This document shows, one piece after another, positions 1 through 9,300 of a DNA stretch of 64,000 nt; the first letter of the stretch is position 1, and each line of letters begins with the position of its first letter. Position numbers and translations under genes: made by a program. A model generated the notes under the pieces. It had not been told where the DNA came from, did not search any database, and saw only the letters and a program-made list of their open reading frames with translations. This DNA is from Acidobacteria bacterium Mor1 (GTDB lineage: Bacteria > Acidobacteriota > Polarisedimenticolia > Polarisedimenticolales > Polarisedimenticolaceae). Where the stretch lies: NCBI GenBank assembly GCA_001664505.1, contig CP011806.1, positions 4,448,148 to 4,512,147 of the forward strand. The letters are read 5' to 3'.

Positions 1-63
1 GGATACGCCCGTTTTGGTGCCGGGTCGTTCGTTGTACCTTGGGAGCGAGCGCGGGAGGGTCCT

Positions 64-972
64 GTGGAGCGCGTCGAGAAACAACTCGAGAGAGTCCCCA
101 TCGATTCGGGGGGTACCCTCGCGCTACATCGGTTCTGTCTCGCTCCCGGCGGTCCCGCGGTCTTGGCGGTCCACGGGTCGATCAGCAACGGCCGGATGTT
201 CTACTCGAATTCCGGGCGGGGGCTGGCCCCCTTCCTCGCGCGAAGAGGCTTCGACGTCTACGTCCTCGACTACCGTGGCCGCGGTGAGAGCCGGCCGTCG
301 GTGCGCGAGTTTCACGACTTCGATCAGCGGGATCTGATCCTCGAAGACATCCCGCGGGCGCTGCAGCGAGTTCGAGATCTGAGCGGGAGACCGAAGGTTC
401 ACGCGTTGGCCCACTCCTGGGGCGGCGTGTTGCTGCTCAGCGCCCTCGGCCGTCAACCGGACATCTGCGACTCGATCGCCTCGGTAGGCCTTTTCGCGAC
501 CAAGCGGGTGGTCCACGTCCGAGGTGTCCGGCGGCTGTTCGCCCTCGACATGTTCTGGAAGGGTTGGGGGCTCTGGGTCAGCGGTGCGTTGGGCTACCTG
601 CCGGCCCGGGCGCTACGCGCGGGTTCCGACGACGAGTCCTTCGGGACCCACCGGGATTGCGTCACCTGGGTTCGCCCCGGCGCATGGGTCGATCCGACCG
701 ACGGATTCGACTACGCCGGAGCCTGGCGCGATGGGGACTCGAGGCCTCGGCTGCGAGCCTGGGCGGCGATCAACGACGCCTATCTCGGTCACCCGGAAGA
801 CTGCAGGGTGTTCCTGGAAGAAGCAGGCTACGATCCAGCCGGCCTGATCGTGCTGTCCCGGGCCAACGGGCAACGCCAGGACTACGATCACATCAATCTG
901 CTGACCCACCCGGACGCCGAATCGGACCTGTATCCGCAGGTGGAAGGGTGGATCGGCGAGTCGCCGGCCTGA
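64..972 (+). CDS. alpha/beta hydrolase
   Basis: A 302-residue alpha/beta-hydrolase fold protein without a signal peptide, so probably cytoplasmic. Visible signatures are the oxyanion-hole segment VHGSI at residues 36-40, the nucleophile elbow AHSWGG with Ser118, and a C-terminal His276 in DHINLL. The acid is likely Asp246 or a nearby Asp. The YRGRGES segment near residue 70 is typical of esterases and lipases in this fold. The GTG start is supported by GGGAGGGT at 51-59. Substrate cannot be inferred. The next gene, an amidase lipoprotein, follows after about 95 bp, so co-transcription is possible but not shown. Confidence 0.85.
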   Translation: MERVEKQLERVPIDSGGTLALHRFCLAPGGPAVLAVHGSISNGRMFYSNSGRGLAPFLARRGFDVYVLDYRGRGESRPSVREFHDFDQRDLILEDIPRALQRVRDLSGRPKVHALAHSWGGVLLLSALGRQPDICDSIASVGLFATKRVVHVRGVRRLFALDMFWKGWGLWVSGALGYLPARALRAGSDDESFGTHRDCVTWVRPGAWVDPTDGFDYAGAWRDGDSRPRLRAWAAINDAYLGHPEDCRVFLEEAGYDPAGLIVLSRANGQRQDYDHINLLTHPDAESDLYPQVEGWIGESPA

Positions 973-1067
973 ATGCCGCGGCCGGATCTCGCCGGCGGCC
1001 CTTGGCGTTGGTGGTCAACCAGGGTACGGTTCCGACTCTTGCTCGAAACGTTTCAGAAGAGGTTGTC

Positions 1068-2705
1068 ATGGTGTGTCTGCGATTCGGGGCGTCGATTCTC
1101 GTGTTGTTGCTTGCAGTCGGACTCGGGTGCGCCCCGCCGACGGGTGACGCAAGTCCCGCCGGCGAGGGGCCGAGCGAAGACTACCGTCCGGAGGGCTGGC
1201 CGGCCCGGACCTTGCCCGAGATTGCCGAGGCGCTGCGAGCGGGTGAGGTGAGCTCCGAGCAGGTGGTCCAGGCGTATCTCGACCGGATCGAGCGGATCGA
1301 CCGGTCGGGTCCCGAGCTGCGCAGCGTGCTGGCTCTCAACCCGCGAGCGTTGGAGGACGCCAGGGCTGCCGATGCCGCCCGGGAAGCGGGAGAAGAACTG
1401 GGTCTGCTTCACGGCGTGCCGGTTCTGCTCAAGGACAACATCGAATCCGCCGATCCGGTGGCGACCACTGCCGGCGCCCTGGCCCTCGAGGCCAACGTGA
1501 CCGAACGGGACTCTCCCCTGGTCGCCGGGCTGCGTGAGGCCGGCGCCATCATCCTGGGCAAGACCAACCTGAGCCAGTGGGCCAACTTCCGTTCCCGGGA
1601 TTCGATGAGTGGATGGTCCGCACTCGGCGGACAGGTGCGCAACCCTCACATGACCGACCGCAATCCTTGCGGCTCAAGTTCCGGCTCCGGCGCCGCGGTG
1701 GCGGCGTCGCTGGGTTCGGGCGCCGTGGGCACCGAGACCAACGGGTCGATCATCTGCCCGTCGACGGTCAACGGCATCGTCGGCTTCAAGCCGACGGTCG
1801 GGCTGGTTTCCCAGCAGTACATCGTGCCGATCTCTTCTTCCCAGGACACCGCAGGTCCGATGACCAAGACGGTCCGCGGCACCGCGATGATGTTGACCGC
1901 CATGGCCACGGGAGAGGGCAAGACCGACTACGTCGCGGCCCTGGACGAGAACGCCCTCGCGGGCAAGCGGGTCGGCGTGCTGCGCTTCGCCACCGGCTCC
2001 AACGCCGACACGATCGCCCTGTTCGACTCGGCCGTCGCCGCGATGGAGGAGGCCGGGGCGACCCTCGTGGAGATCGAGGACTTCGACGCCGGCGTGGACA
2101 ACTGGGGCGGAAAGAGCGCGATGCTGATGGAGACCGAGTTCAAGGCGACTCTCGACGCCTACCTGGCCGACGCGGCCGCGGCGGTCGAGGTGCGCAGCCT
2201 CGAGGAGTTGATCGCCTTCAACGAGCGCCACGCCGACGTCGAGCTGGCTCTGTTCGATCAGAGCCTGTTCGAACTGTCGGTGGAGCGCAAGGGGCTCGAC
2301 GATCCCGAGTACGTGGCCGCCCGGGACGAGGTGCAGCGGGCGGTGCGGCAAGACGGGATCGACCGGCTGTTGGCCGAACACGAGGTGGATGTCCTCGTTT
2401 CCCCGTCCGGCCCGGTCGCTCCCCGGATCGATCCGGTCAACGGCGACGTCTGGCCAAGCTGGGCCGGCGCCGGTTGGATGGCTGCGGTGGCAGGCTACCC
2501 GCACCTGTCGGTGCCGATGGGTGATGTTCACGGGCTCCCGGTGGGAGTCTCGTTCATGGCCGGCGCCGGTGACGATGCAGCGGTGATCGCCGTCGGCTAT
2601 GCCTACGAACAGCGCACCGGCCATCGGGTCGAGCCGGGCTACTTGCCCGGCGCGGAAGCGCGCACCGAGATCGGCGACGCCATGCGAGGAACCGTCGAGC
2701 GGTAG
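1068..2705 (+). CDS. amidase-signature family lipoprotein
   Basis: A 545-residue member of the amidase signature (AS) family, which hydrolyses carboxamides with a Ser-cisSer-Lys triad. All three residues are visible: Lys122 in LLKDNI, cis-Ser203 in CGSSSGSG and nucleophile Ser227 in TETNGSI. The 24-residue Ser-Ser spacing is the family's. The N-terminus (MVCLRFGASILVLLLAVGLG, then Cys21) is a lipoprotein signal, so the enzyme is exported and probably membrane anchored. The frame stays open far upstream, but the ATG at 1068 has AGAAGAGG just before it and starts the signal peptide. An export signal argues against the cytoplasmic GatA amidotransferase subunit. Exported amidases often act on amides, peptides or aryl-amides; the substrate is unknown. 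Confidence 0.88.
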   Translation: MVCLRFGASILVLLLAVGLGCAPPTGDASPAGEGPSEDYRPEGWPARTLPEIAEALRAGEVSSEQVVQAYLDRIERIDRSGPELRSVLALNPRALEDARAADAAREAGEELGLLHGVPVLLKDNIESADPVATTAGALALEANVTERDSPLVAGLREAGAIILGKTNLSQWANFRSRDSMSGWSALGGQVRNPHMTDRNPCGSSSGSGAAVAASLGSGAVGTETNGSIICPSTVNGIVGFKPTVGLVSQQYIVPISSSQDTAGPMTKTVRGTAMMLTAMATGEGKTDYVAALDENALAGKRVGVLRFATGSNADTIALFDSAVAAMEEAGATLVEIEDFDAGVDNWGGKSAMLMETEFKATLDAYLADAAAAVEVRSLEELIAFNERHADVELALFDQSLFELSVERKGLDDPEYVAARDEVQRAVRQDGIDRLLAEHEVDVLVSPSGPVAPRIDPVNGDVWPSWAGAGWMAAVAGYPHLSVPMGDVHGLPVGVSFMAGAGDDAAVIAVGYAYEQRTGHRVEPGYLPGAEARTEIGDAMRGTVER

Positions 2706-2709
2706 AGGA

Positions 2710-3636
2710 CTAGCCGGCCGGGTTCCAGATCTCGAAGCGGTTCTCGCAGGGCCGGGTGCCCGGGTGCAGCACCGCTTCGAGGATCTCGGCGCTCTGTACC
2801 AGCCGCGGCCCGGGCCGGTTGAACCAGGCATTGCCGTCGACCAGGACCGTACGCCCGTTGCGAGTCGCTTTCAGCTTTGCCAACCGCTGCGCCGCCTCGC
2901 CGCCGGCATTCAGTTCCTGGCGAGTCTGGTCGATGGGAAACCCGCAGGGCATCACCACCACGACCTCCGGGTCGACCGTTTCGATCTCGTCCCAGGTGAC
3001 CTGCCGGAAGCGGACCGGTTCGTCAACGATCAACGGCGTTCCTCCGGCCGCTTCGACCAGTTCGGGCACCCAGCCGCCGCCGATCATGGGCGGATCGATC
3101 CACTCGACGCAGGCGACCCGGGGGCGGCTCGAGCCTCGAGTTCGTTGTCGCACCGCATCGAGGGTCGCCCGCATATCGCGAATCAACCCCTCGCCGGCCT
3201 CGGCGATGCCGGCGGCTTCGGCGATCTTGCGTACGTCGTCGTCGATGTCCGCCAGGCAGTGGGGCTCACAGGAGACCACCCGGCACTCCAGACCGGTCAA
3301 TAGCCGGCAGGCATTCTCGACATCCCGCAGGCTGACCGCGCAGACCGCGCACTGGTCCTGGGTCACGATCAGATCCGGCGCCAGCTGCTGCAGCCGGTCG
3401 ACGTCGATGCGGTAGATCGAGAGCCCCTCGGATACCAGGTCGCGGACCCTCTGGTCGATATCCGCCGACGGGGCGCGTGGATCGAGCTTCGGCTGCGACA
3501 GCCGGGGCAGTCCGGTGATTTTTGAGGGGTAGTCGCACTCGTGGGAGATGCCGACCAACCGGTCCTGCAGGCCGAGGGCGCAGACGATCTCGGTGGCGCT
3601 GGCGATCAGGCTGACGATACGGGCAGGTCCGGACAC
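2710..3636 (-). CDS. BtuF-like cobalamin/metal-chelate binding protein
   Basis: A 308-residue protein of the periplasmic-binding-protein class III fold (BtuF/FecB type). It opens with RIVSLIASATEIVCALG, the hallmark beginning of BtuF-like proteins, followed by VGISHECDYP. Later segments such as DLIVTQDQCAVCAVS and the closing NRPGPRLV region also fit the family. No signal peptide is evident from the GTG start, as in a known group of apparently cytoplasmic 'cobalamin-binding' proteins. No ABC permease or ATPase lies next to it. The gene is convergent with the amidase (4 bp between stops), and the LAB_N protein lies upstream on the same strand, 26 bp away. Confidence 0.8.
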   Translation of the reverse strand: MSGPARIVSLIASATEIVCALGLQDRLVGISHECDYPSKITGLPRLSQPKLDPRAPSADIDQRVRDLVSEGLSIYRIDVDRLQQLAPDLIVTQDQCAVCAVSLRDVENACRLLTGLECRVVSCEPHCLADIDDDVRKIAEAAGIAEAGEGLIRDMRATLDAVRQRTRGSSRPRVACVEWIDPPMIGGGWVPELVEAAGGTPLIVDEPVRFRQVTWDEIETVDPEVVVVMPCGFPIDQTRQELNAGGEAAQRLAKLKATRNGRTVLVDGNAWFNRPGPRLVQSAEILEAVLHPGTRPCENRFEIWNPAG

Positions 3637-3662
3637 GGCAGGGGACTCCGGCTTGGAGGCGT

Positions 3663-3977
3663 TCAGGGTTTTGCGCCGCCGGCGGTCGCGGTCCCGTCAA
3701 GGCCCATCGGTGGCTGTCCGCCGCGGCGGGAAACCCACCACAGGTTTCGCAGGTAGACGAACAGTCCGATGCTCTGACCGGCAATGAACACCGGGTCGCG
3801 CCGATAGATCGCGTAGGTCAGGAGCAGGGCGCCCCCTCCGATGCTGAGAAACCAGAACGCCCTGGGAACGACACTCTCTCCGCGAAGTTCCGAGACGATC
3901 CACTGCACGAGAAAGCGCGAGAAGAACAGGGCCTGTCCGGCGAATCCGATCAAGATCCATAGGCTGGCGGCACGCAT
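3663..3977 (-). CDS. lipid-A biosynthesis N-terminal domain (LAB_N) membrane protein
   Basis: A 104-residue protein made almost entirely of the small membrane domain found at the N-terminus of some lipid-A-disaccharide synthases (LAB_N). Diagnostic segments are ALFFSRFLVQWIVSE, SVVPRAFWFLSIGGG, YAIYRRDPVFIAGQ and LFVYLRNLWW. There are about three membrane helices. The frame extends 17 codons further upstream, but the ATG at 3977 has GGGGGA 4 bases before it and fits homologues better. Stand-alone LAB_N proteins are often linked to lipid A or lipid-carrier glycosylation, but no such genes are nearby, so the role is open. Confidence 0.8.
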   Translation of the reverse strand: MRAASLWILIGFAGQALFFSRFLVQWIVSELRGESVVPRAFWFLSIGGGALLLTYAIYRRDPVFIAGQSIGLFVYLRNLWWVSRRGGQPPMGLDGTATAGGAKP

Positions 3978-4102
3978 CGAGTCCCCCGGAGGCGGTGGCC
4001 GCGACGGTCTGGAGCCGCCCGGCTTCACGGCGATGACTGGAGTGGAACGGGGCGACTATACACGACCCGCTGCGGGGGGCTGCGGTGTCCGAACCGCGTC
4101 GT

Positions 4103-4822
4103 TCAGGGCAGGGCGTAGGGGAATTCCCGTCCGGGATTGCGCCGCCGATGGATCGCTTCGACGGCGACCACGTCGTCGACGATGCCCTCGGCCTTGGCGT
4201 CCCAGGCGAAGGCGCCGCTATCGAAGGCCTCGGCCATGGTCGAGAGGAAGGTCGTCAGGTTGGTGGCCACCAGTCGGGGGTCTTCCTCGACGAACAGGTG
4301 GATGACCGGGCCGGCGTTTCGGCCCTCCTTGCCGCAGTAGACGGCGAACCACTCTCCCTGAAACTCGAAGATCGGCAGGTAGTCCGGATCCCAGCCGATC
4401 AGCGGATTGCGCCGCAGCCGCTTGTACTCCCGCGCCGATTCCTCGGCGGAGAGAAAGTCGTGGTACCAGATCAGGGGATGAACGCTCTCTTCCCCGTTGC
4501 GCCAGTTCCAGAGCAACTCGACCTCGCGGGTCGGCTGAAGCGGCAGGCGCGCCAGGGTGTCCCGGATCTCGGCGTCGGGGATGCCCGCCGCAAGCTGGGC
4601 GGTCACGCCGGTGGCGTGGGTCTCGTGCCAGCGGCCGATGCGCTCGAGGGCATCGCGTAGCTCGGCAGCATCGAAGTCCCGCTCCGAGCGTTCCAGGTCC
4701 GACTCCGATGCCGGGAAGCTGCTTGCACATCCGGTCGCGGCCAGCACGGCGCAGAGCAACAACATCCAGGCCAGAGGCCGATGGTTGATCGCGATGTGCT
4801 TCGAGGCCGTCGATGGGGACAT
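4103..4822 (-). CDS. SUKH/SMI1-KNR4-like lipoprotein
   Basis: A 239-residue protein with a lipoprotein signal (LLLCAVLAATGC), so probably anchored in the envelope. The mature part has the SMI1/KNR4 (SUKH) pattern: an 'LPLQPTREVELLWNWRNG' helix, a DFLSAEESAREYKRL helix, a WDPDYLPIFEFQGEWFAVYC strand pair, and GPVIHLFVEEDP before a final helix. SUKH domains are known as immunity proteins against toxins and as general binding scaffolds; a lipidated version is less usual. An in-frame GTG lies at 4855, but the ATG at 4822 has GGAGA 5 bases upstream. No toxin gene is adjacent. Family by pattern recognition only. Confidence 0.65.
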   Translation of the reverse strand: MSPSTASKHIAINHRPLAWMLLLCAVLAATGCASSFPASESDLERSERDFDAAELRDALERIGRWHETHATGVTAQLAAGIPDAEIRDTLARLPLQPTREVELLWNWRNGEESVHPLIWYHDFLSAEESAREYKRLRRNPLIGWDPDYLPIFEFQGEWFAVYCGKEGRNAGPVIHLFVEEDPRLVATNLTTFLSTMAEAFDSGAFAWDAKAEGIVDDVVAVEAIHRRRNPGREFPYALP

Positions 4823-4958
4823 CCGTTCTCCGGAGCGATTGGCCGCCGAGTGCACACCGGGCGGTCTCGGTCGAAGATGGGGTCCGCGGCCGGGCGGTGC
4901 AAATCGCGAACCCCGGCTACACTGGTGGGGTCGTCAGGCGCTGTTTTCCGGGGATCTC

Positions 4959-5837
4959 ATGGGTTTTCTCGCACCCTTGCTGCTGCTGCTCGGCCTCAAC
5001 ACGGTTCCCCAGGCCGACGCGGCCGGGGCGGGCGCCGTCGACGGGTCCAGGCCGGCGGGAGCCGAGCCTGCCGGTGCTTCCACGAGCTGTCCGCCGGCCG
5101 ATTCCCTGCTGGGGCAACTGGAGCGCTTCGGGTTGGAGCGGGCCAGCCGCACCCGGCGCTTCGAGGCCGCCGTCCCGGAGGGGCTCTACCGCAAGGCGCT
5201 CGAGCGTGCGGGCCGCCCGGCTGTCGACCGGATCGGCAAGCGGGGTTTCGCGGTTCTCTACAGCGACCTCCCGGTCGAAGCCTGGTGGCGGGCGATCAAC
5301 GCCGACGAACGGCACGTCGGCTATCTGCCGATCGATCATTCACAGCAGATCGATGGTGAGCCGGGCGCCGACGGGCGGCGGATTCTCCAGCGCGCCCAGC
5401 GTTTCGGGGTCGGCCGCTACTGGATCTCTCGCTACCAATCCAACGGCGAGTTGTTCCGCGCTTCCGAGGGCGCCCTGTGGGAACTCTGGTTCGAGCTGGA
5501 TCTCAGGGATGAGGACCTCGGCCGGGAAGAGGTGCTGGCCGCCTCCAACGGATTGCAGCCGATGCAACAGCTTCGCGGGGCCTGGTTGCTCAAGCCGCTC
5601 GGGGAATCCTGCCTGCTGGTGGAGCAGTTCAGCTGGTCGGAGGCCGGCGGCACCGTGGGTGCCTTCGAGGCCATGGCGCTGGAAGGGTCGATGCGCACCG
5701 CGATCACCGGCATGGAGCGACTGGCTCGGGAGATGAGCCTGGCCGAAGGCGCGGACGCTGAAGTTGTGGGGAACCTGAAAAGGCCGGACGGGAAGCCGCT
5801 GCAGGGCGCCGGAAAGCCGGCGGCGCCGGCACCCTGA
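4959..5837 (+). CDS. secreted protein, possible SRPBCC/START-like domain
   Basis: A 292-residue protein starting MGFLAPLLLLLGLNTVPQ, a probable signal peptide, then a disordered Ala/Gly/Pro linker. The central part (residues about 80-270) has alternating strands (FAVLYSDLPVEAWWRAINAD, GRYWISRYQSNGELFRAS) and a final amphipathic helix (TAITGMERLAREM). This resembles SRPBCC/START-like lipid-binding folds, but I see no diagnostic motif, so the assignment is tentative. A longer in-frame extension upstream lies in the antisense shadow of the preceding gene and is rejected. It is divergent from the SUKH-like lipoprotein, with 136 bp between starts. Confidence 0.7.
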   Translation: MGFLAPLLLLLGLNTVPQADAAGAGAVDGSRPAGAEPAGASTSCPPADSLLGQLERFGLERASRTRRFEAAVPEGLYRKALERAGRPAVDRIGKRGFAVLYSDLPVEAWWRAINADERHVGYLPIDHSQQIDGEPGADGRRILQRAQRFGVGRYWISRYQSNGELFRASEGALWELWFELDLRDEDLGREEVLAASNGLQPMQQLRGAWLLKPLGESCLLVEQFSWSEAGGTVGAFEAMALEGSMRTAITGMERLAREMSLAEGADAEVVGNLKRPDGKPLQGAGKPAAPAP

Positions 5838-5858
5838 ACCTGCCGCTGGGACGCGAGG

Positions 5859-6170
5859 CTATTCCTCTTCGTCTCCCGCGTCTTTTGCCGCAGCCTTCTT
5901 CTTGGCCACCTTTTTCTTGGTGGTCTTCTTCTTGGTCGTCGTCGTCTTCTTGGCCACCTTTTTCTTGGTGGTCTTCTTGCGGCGCACCTTGGCGGGGGCC
6001 TCGGTGTCGCTCGGCGCCAGCTTGACCATGCTCGTCAGGAACTTCTTCGAGCCGTGCTCGTCGAAGTCGATCATCGTGTAGCGATCGGTCACATCCGCGA
6101 TGGTGCCGGTCCCGTAGACCGAGTGCTCGATGCGATCCTTCGCGGAGAATCCCTTTGTGGATTTGGCCAT
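5859..6170 (-). CDS. small Tudor-like domain protein with lysine-rich tail
   Basis: A 103-residue protein in two parts. Residues 10-52 (RIEHSVYGTGTIADVTDRYT, then MIDFDEHGSKKF) follow the pattern of the Tudor/SH3-like C-terminal domain of PcrA/UvrD helicases: V-H-x-x-F/Y-G-x-G, then F-D-x-x-G-x-K-x-L/F. Residues 60-96 are a histone H1-like tail of KKTTKKK and KKKVAKK units, closed by an acidic DAGDEEE. Nucleic-acid or nucleoid binding is inferred, not shown. The ATG at 6170 has GGGAG upstream; a longer GTG-type extension is less likely. The tail is encoded by a perfect 30-bp direct repeat. Confidence 0.75.
   Translation of the reverse strand: MAKSTKGFSAKDRIEHSVYGTGTIADVTDRYTMIDFDEHGSKKFLTSMVKLAPSDTEAPAKVRRKKTTKKKVAKKTTTTKKKTTKKKVAKKKAAAKDAGDEEE
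5901..5978. repeat. 30-bp perfect direct repeat in lysine-rich tail
   Basis: Positions 5901-5930 and 5949-5978 are identical 30-bp copies with a 48-bp period (16 codons). They encode the duplicated KKTTKKKVAKK unit of the tail, a slippage-prone arrangement. Confidence 0.9.
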
Positions 6171-6344
6171 GAGTCTCCCGGGGGTCCGTCCGGCTACGCG
6201 TCGCTCGAGGGGAGCCACACGCACTTCTCAGGTGCCGGCATTGGAGTGAACAAGACGAGAAGGGTAGGTCGCCGCAGTCTCGATGTCAATCCAAGAATCA
6301 TGCCGGAACCTCGCGGAACGGCCGAGGAAAGGGCAACCGAACGG

Positions 6345-9300
6345 TCAGGGAGCGCCGACCGGGCCGGCGCCGCAGACGTTTCGGCCTCGAACCAGGTAGA
6401 AGGCGCCCTCTCCCCGGGCCGGAGTCGGCGAAGGGATGCTGGCGCCGAGGGACGCCAGGCCGTTCTCGATCACCGGGGCCTCGCCGGGACCCGCCGAGAG
6501 CGCACTCAGCGGCGCGGAAAGCACCTCGTAGGTCAGGGACGGGCCGGCGCCCAGCGTGTCGTGTTGCCAGTTCAATTGCAGCGGGTCGATTCCCGAGAGC
6601 CGCAGCGCGTCGACCGCAGCGGGCAAGCGCCAGGTCGAACCGTCCGACGGCGCGCAGTCGTCCCGGTTCAGGAAGTCGTCCTCGTCGCGGTCTCCTCCGA
6701 GGCGGGCTCCGGACCCGACGGTGCCGCAGGTGAAGGTCAACGGGCCGTCTGCCTGGGCCCGCAGCAGCGCGGTGGAGAGCACCGAGTCCGCGGCCCGGTC
6801 GGGAATCCATCCACCGCCCTCGAGTCGGAAGATCGCCGGTCCACCGCCGAAGCGCAGCGAAGCGGTCAGATCGCAGTGCCGGTCGGCGTCAGACAGATCG
6901 CCGAGGGCGATCAGTGTCTGCAGCAGCGCCTCTTCTTCGGCGCTGCCCGTCGGAGCCGCGCCTGCCGGAAGGGTCAGTTGCTTGCCGACGGCGGGGCGGG
7001 TCCCGGTGGGGAAATGGAACAGGAAGGTCGAGATGTCCCGCACCTGCTGGGCGTTGAGGTTGAAGACGTTGATGCTGAGGAACGAGGCGAGGTCCGGGAA
7101 GGATCCGTTGTGGGAGAACCCGAACCCGGAGCGCGCAGCGGGTGTCGCCCCGTCGCTCCCCAGGGGCGGCCCCGGTTTCTCGTACATGTTTCGCAGGTGG
7201 GCAACCTTCAGGTCCTGATGCAGCGAGTTGTCCAGGGTGCCGTCCAACAGCCCGGCCCATGCGGTGGTCGGATCCCCGGGTTGGATACCGCCGAGCTTGC
7301 CCCCTGCGGTGCCGAAGGGCAGTGCATGACAGCCGGTACAGGGGGAGGCGCCGACGATCGGTAGCGACGTGAACAGGGTTTCGCCGATGGTGGGGTTGCC
7401 CACGACCGGATGATCGGGGACCTGCACCGTCGAGTCGGGTAGGCCGTCTTCGAGGGTGCGGTAGGGGTTCGGTGGAAATGCGATGCCCAGCACGAAGCGG
7501 CGGAACAACTCCATGTCCGCCTCGGACAGTCCCGCGGTCCCGGCTCCCGGATCGATGTCGGCTGAACCGAGCAGCCCGACGAAGGCGGGGTTGAACGCGG
7601 CGAAGGTACCCCGGTCTCCGCGCCAGTGCAGCGGCTCGACCATGGCGCGGAAGGTCTGGGTGGTCATCGGTCCTTTCTGCGGATCGAAACCGTCCCGTTC
7701 GACGCAGTCTCCGATGCACTCTTCGGGACCGGCCGGCCGCGGCGCGACGAAGCGCACGTTGTCGCCGGGGGTGCCGTAGAGCTGCAGGTCCCCCTCGGGA
7801 TTGCCCAGGTCCCAGGCGAGTCCGTCCAGGTCCCCCGAGATGTGGCAGCTCGAACATGCCGCGTCGCCGTGACCCGACAGATCCACCGCGTCGTAAAGGA
7901 ACCGGCGGCCGTCGCGCACGTCGATGGAACTCGGATCGGTCAACGCAACGGCGCCGACCGTCGCCAGCGCCGCGGTATCGACGATCACGACCCGGTTGTC
8001 GAACCGGTCGAGCACGTAGGCCCGGCTTCGATCCTCGAAGAGCGCAACGCCGCTGGGTCCGCCGCCGACCTCGACGCTCTGGGGCGCCGCGCGGTCCGGC
8101 CCGAAGATGCACGCCGGGCTGAGGCAACTGCCGTCGAGGCGAAACAGCTTGCGCGAGCCGATCCCGGTCAGCCAGGCGTGGGAACCGTCGCTCTCCCAGA
8201 CCATCATGCCCGGCTGGGAGATGCTGGCCCGGCGTTCGGCGAGATTGTCCGGGGCCGTGGACTCGCGGTCGATGTGGCCGTTGAGGTCGATCTGGGTCAC
8301 CGCGTTGCCCTGGCTCGGATCGACGACGGCGATGCGATTGTCGACGACATGACCTTCCACGCCGAGAGGGTGTTCGAAGCGAACGAAGTTCCGCGCTTCG
8401 GTGTGGGGCACGTAGATCCGGCCGTTCTGCGGATGCACGCTGACCTCGAACAGAGAGGTTCCCAGCGTCGGAATCGAGTTCACGGCGAGAGTCGCCGCGT
8501 CGATGATGAACAGATCGTGATCGGGGAGCCGGTAGGGCAGGCAGTGGCTCCAGTCGCTTCCGGTTTCATCCTCCCAGGCCGATCTCGCCGGGTTCCAGCG
8601 CACGATCAGGCTGACCTTGGGGATGCCGTCGGCCGGCTCGGTCAGGGCGGGGTTGCGTTCGATCCCCGCGGGCAAGGGCGGGTAGGGCGGCGGCGGCCCG
8701 TCGCAGACCACCGGCGGAAGCCCCAGTTCTGCGAGGCGCACCGGATCCTGGTTGGCGCTGTTGAAGAAGGCGACGTTGCCGTTGACCACCGTGGTCTGGT
8801 TTCCCGAAAGCAAGCTCACGGCGTAGACCTTGCTGCCGTCGCCTGAGACCGCCAGGGCGCGGACATCCTCGCTGAACAGCGGAATCGAGGCCGGCTGGGC
8901 GTCGAGGTCGGCCAGGTTCCAGACCTCGATGCGGTCCTCCTGGGAGATCGCGACGAAGGCCTTTCCGGCAGCGAAGGCGACGTCGGTCGGTTCATCTCCG
9001 GTGGCGAGGGTGCGGATCACCGTGGCCTGGGAAAGATCGACGATGCTGATCGAATCGGACAGATGGTTGACCACCCAGGCTTCGTCGCTGGATCGCAGGG
9101 TGACGCTCACCGGTTCGAGGCCGACGGGGATGGTCTGCAGCGCCCCGAGGCTGCCGTCGGGAAGCACGTCGAACACGTCGAGGCTGGCGGAGGGGGTGTT
9201 GACCACCAGCAGCCGGTTTCCGGCCCGGGTGATCGGGTGGACCTGGGAGGCCTCGAAGTTGACGTAGCTGGCGTGGGCGGGAAGCCCGGCAAGGCCCAAC

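Noticed and set aside
564..1067. Upstream extension of the amidase frame
   Set aside because: It overlaps the hydrolase gene in another frame, is Arg-rich, and a signal peptide with ribosome site begins at 1068.
2710..3636. Cobalamin uptake operon
   Set aside because: The binding protein has no adjacent permease, ATPase or cobalamin riboswitch, and lacks a signal peptide, so transport cannot be claimed.
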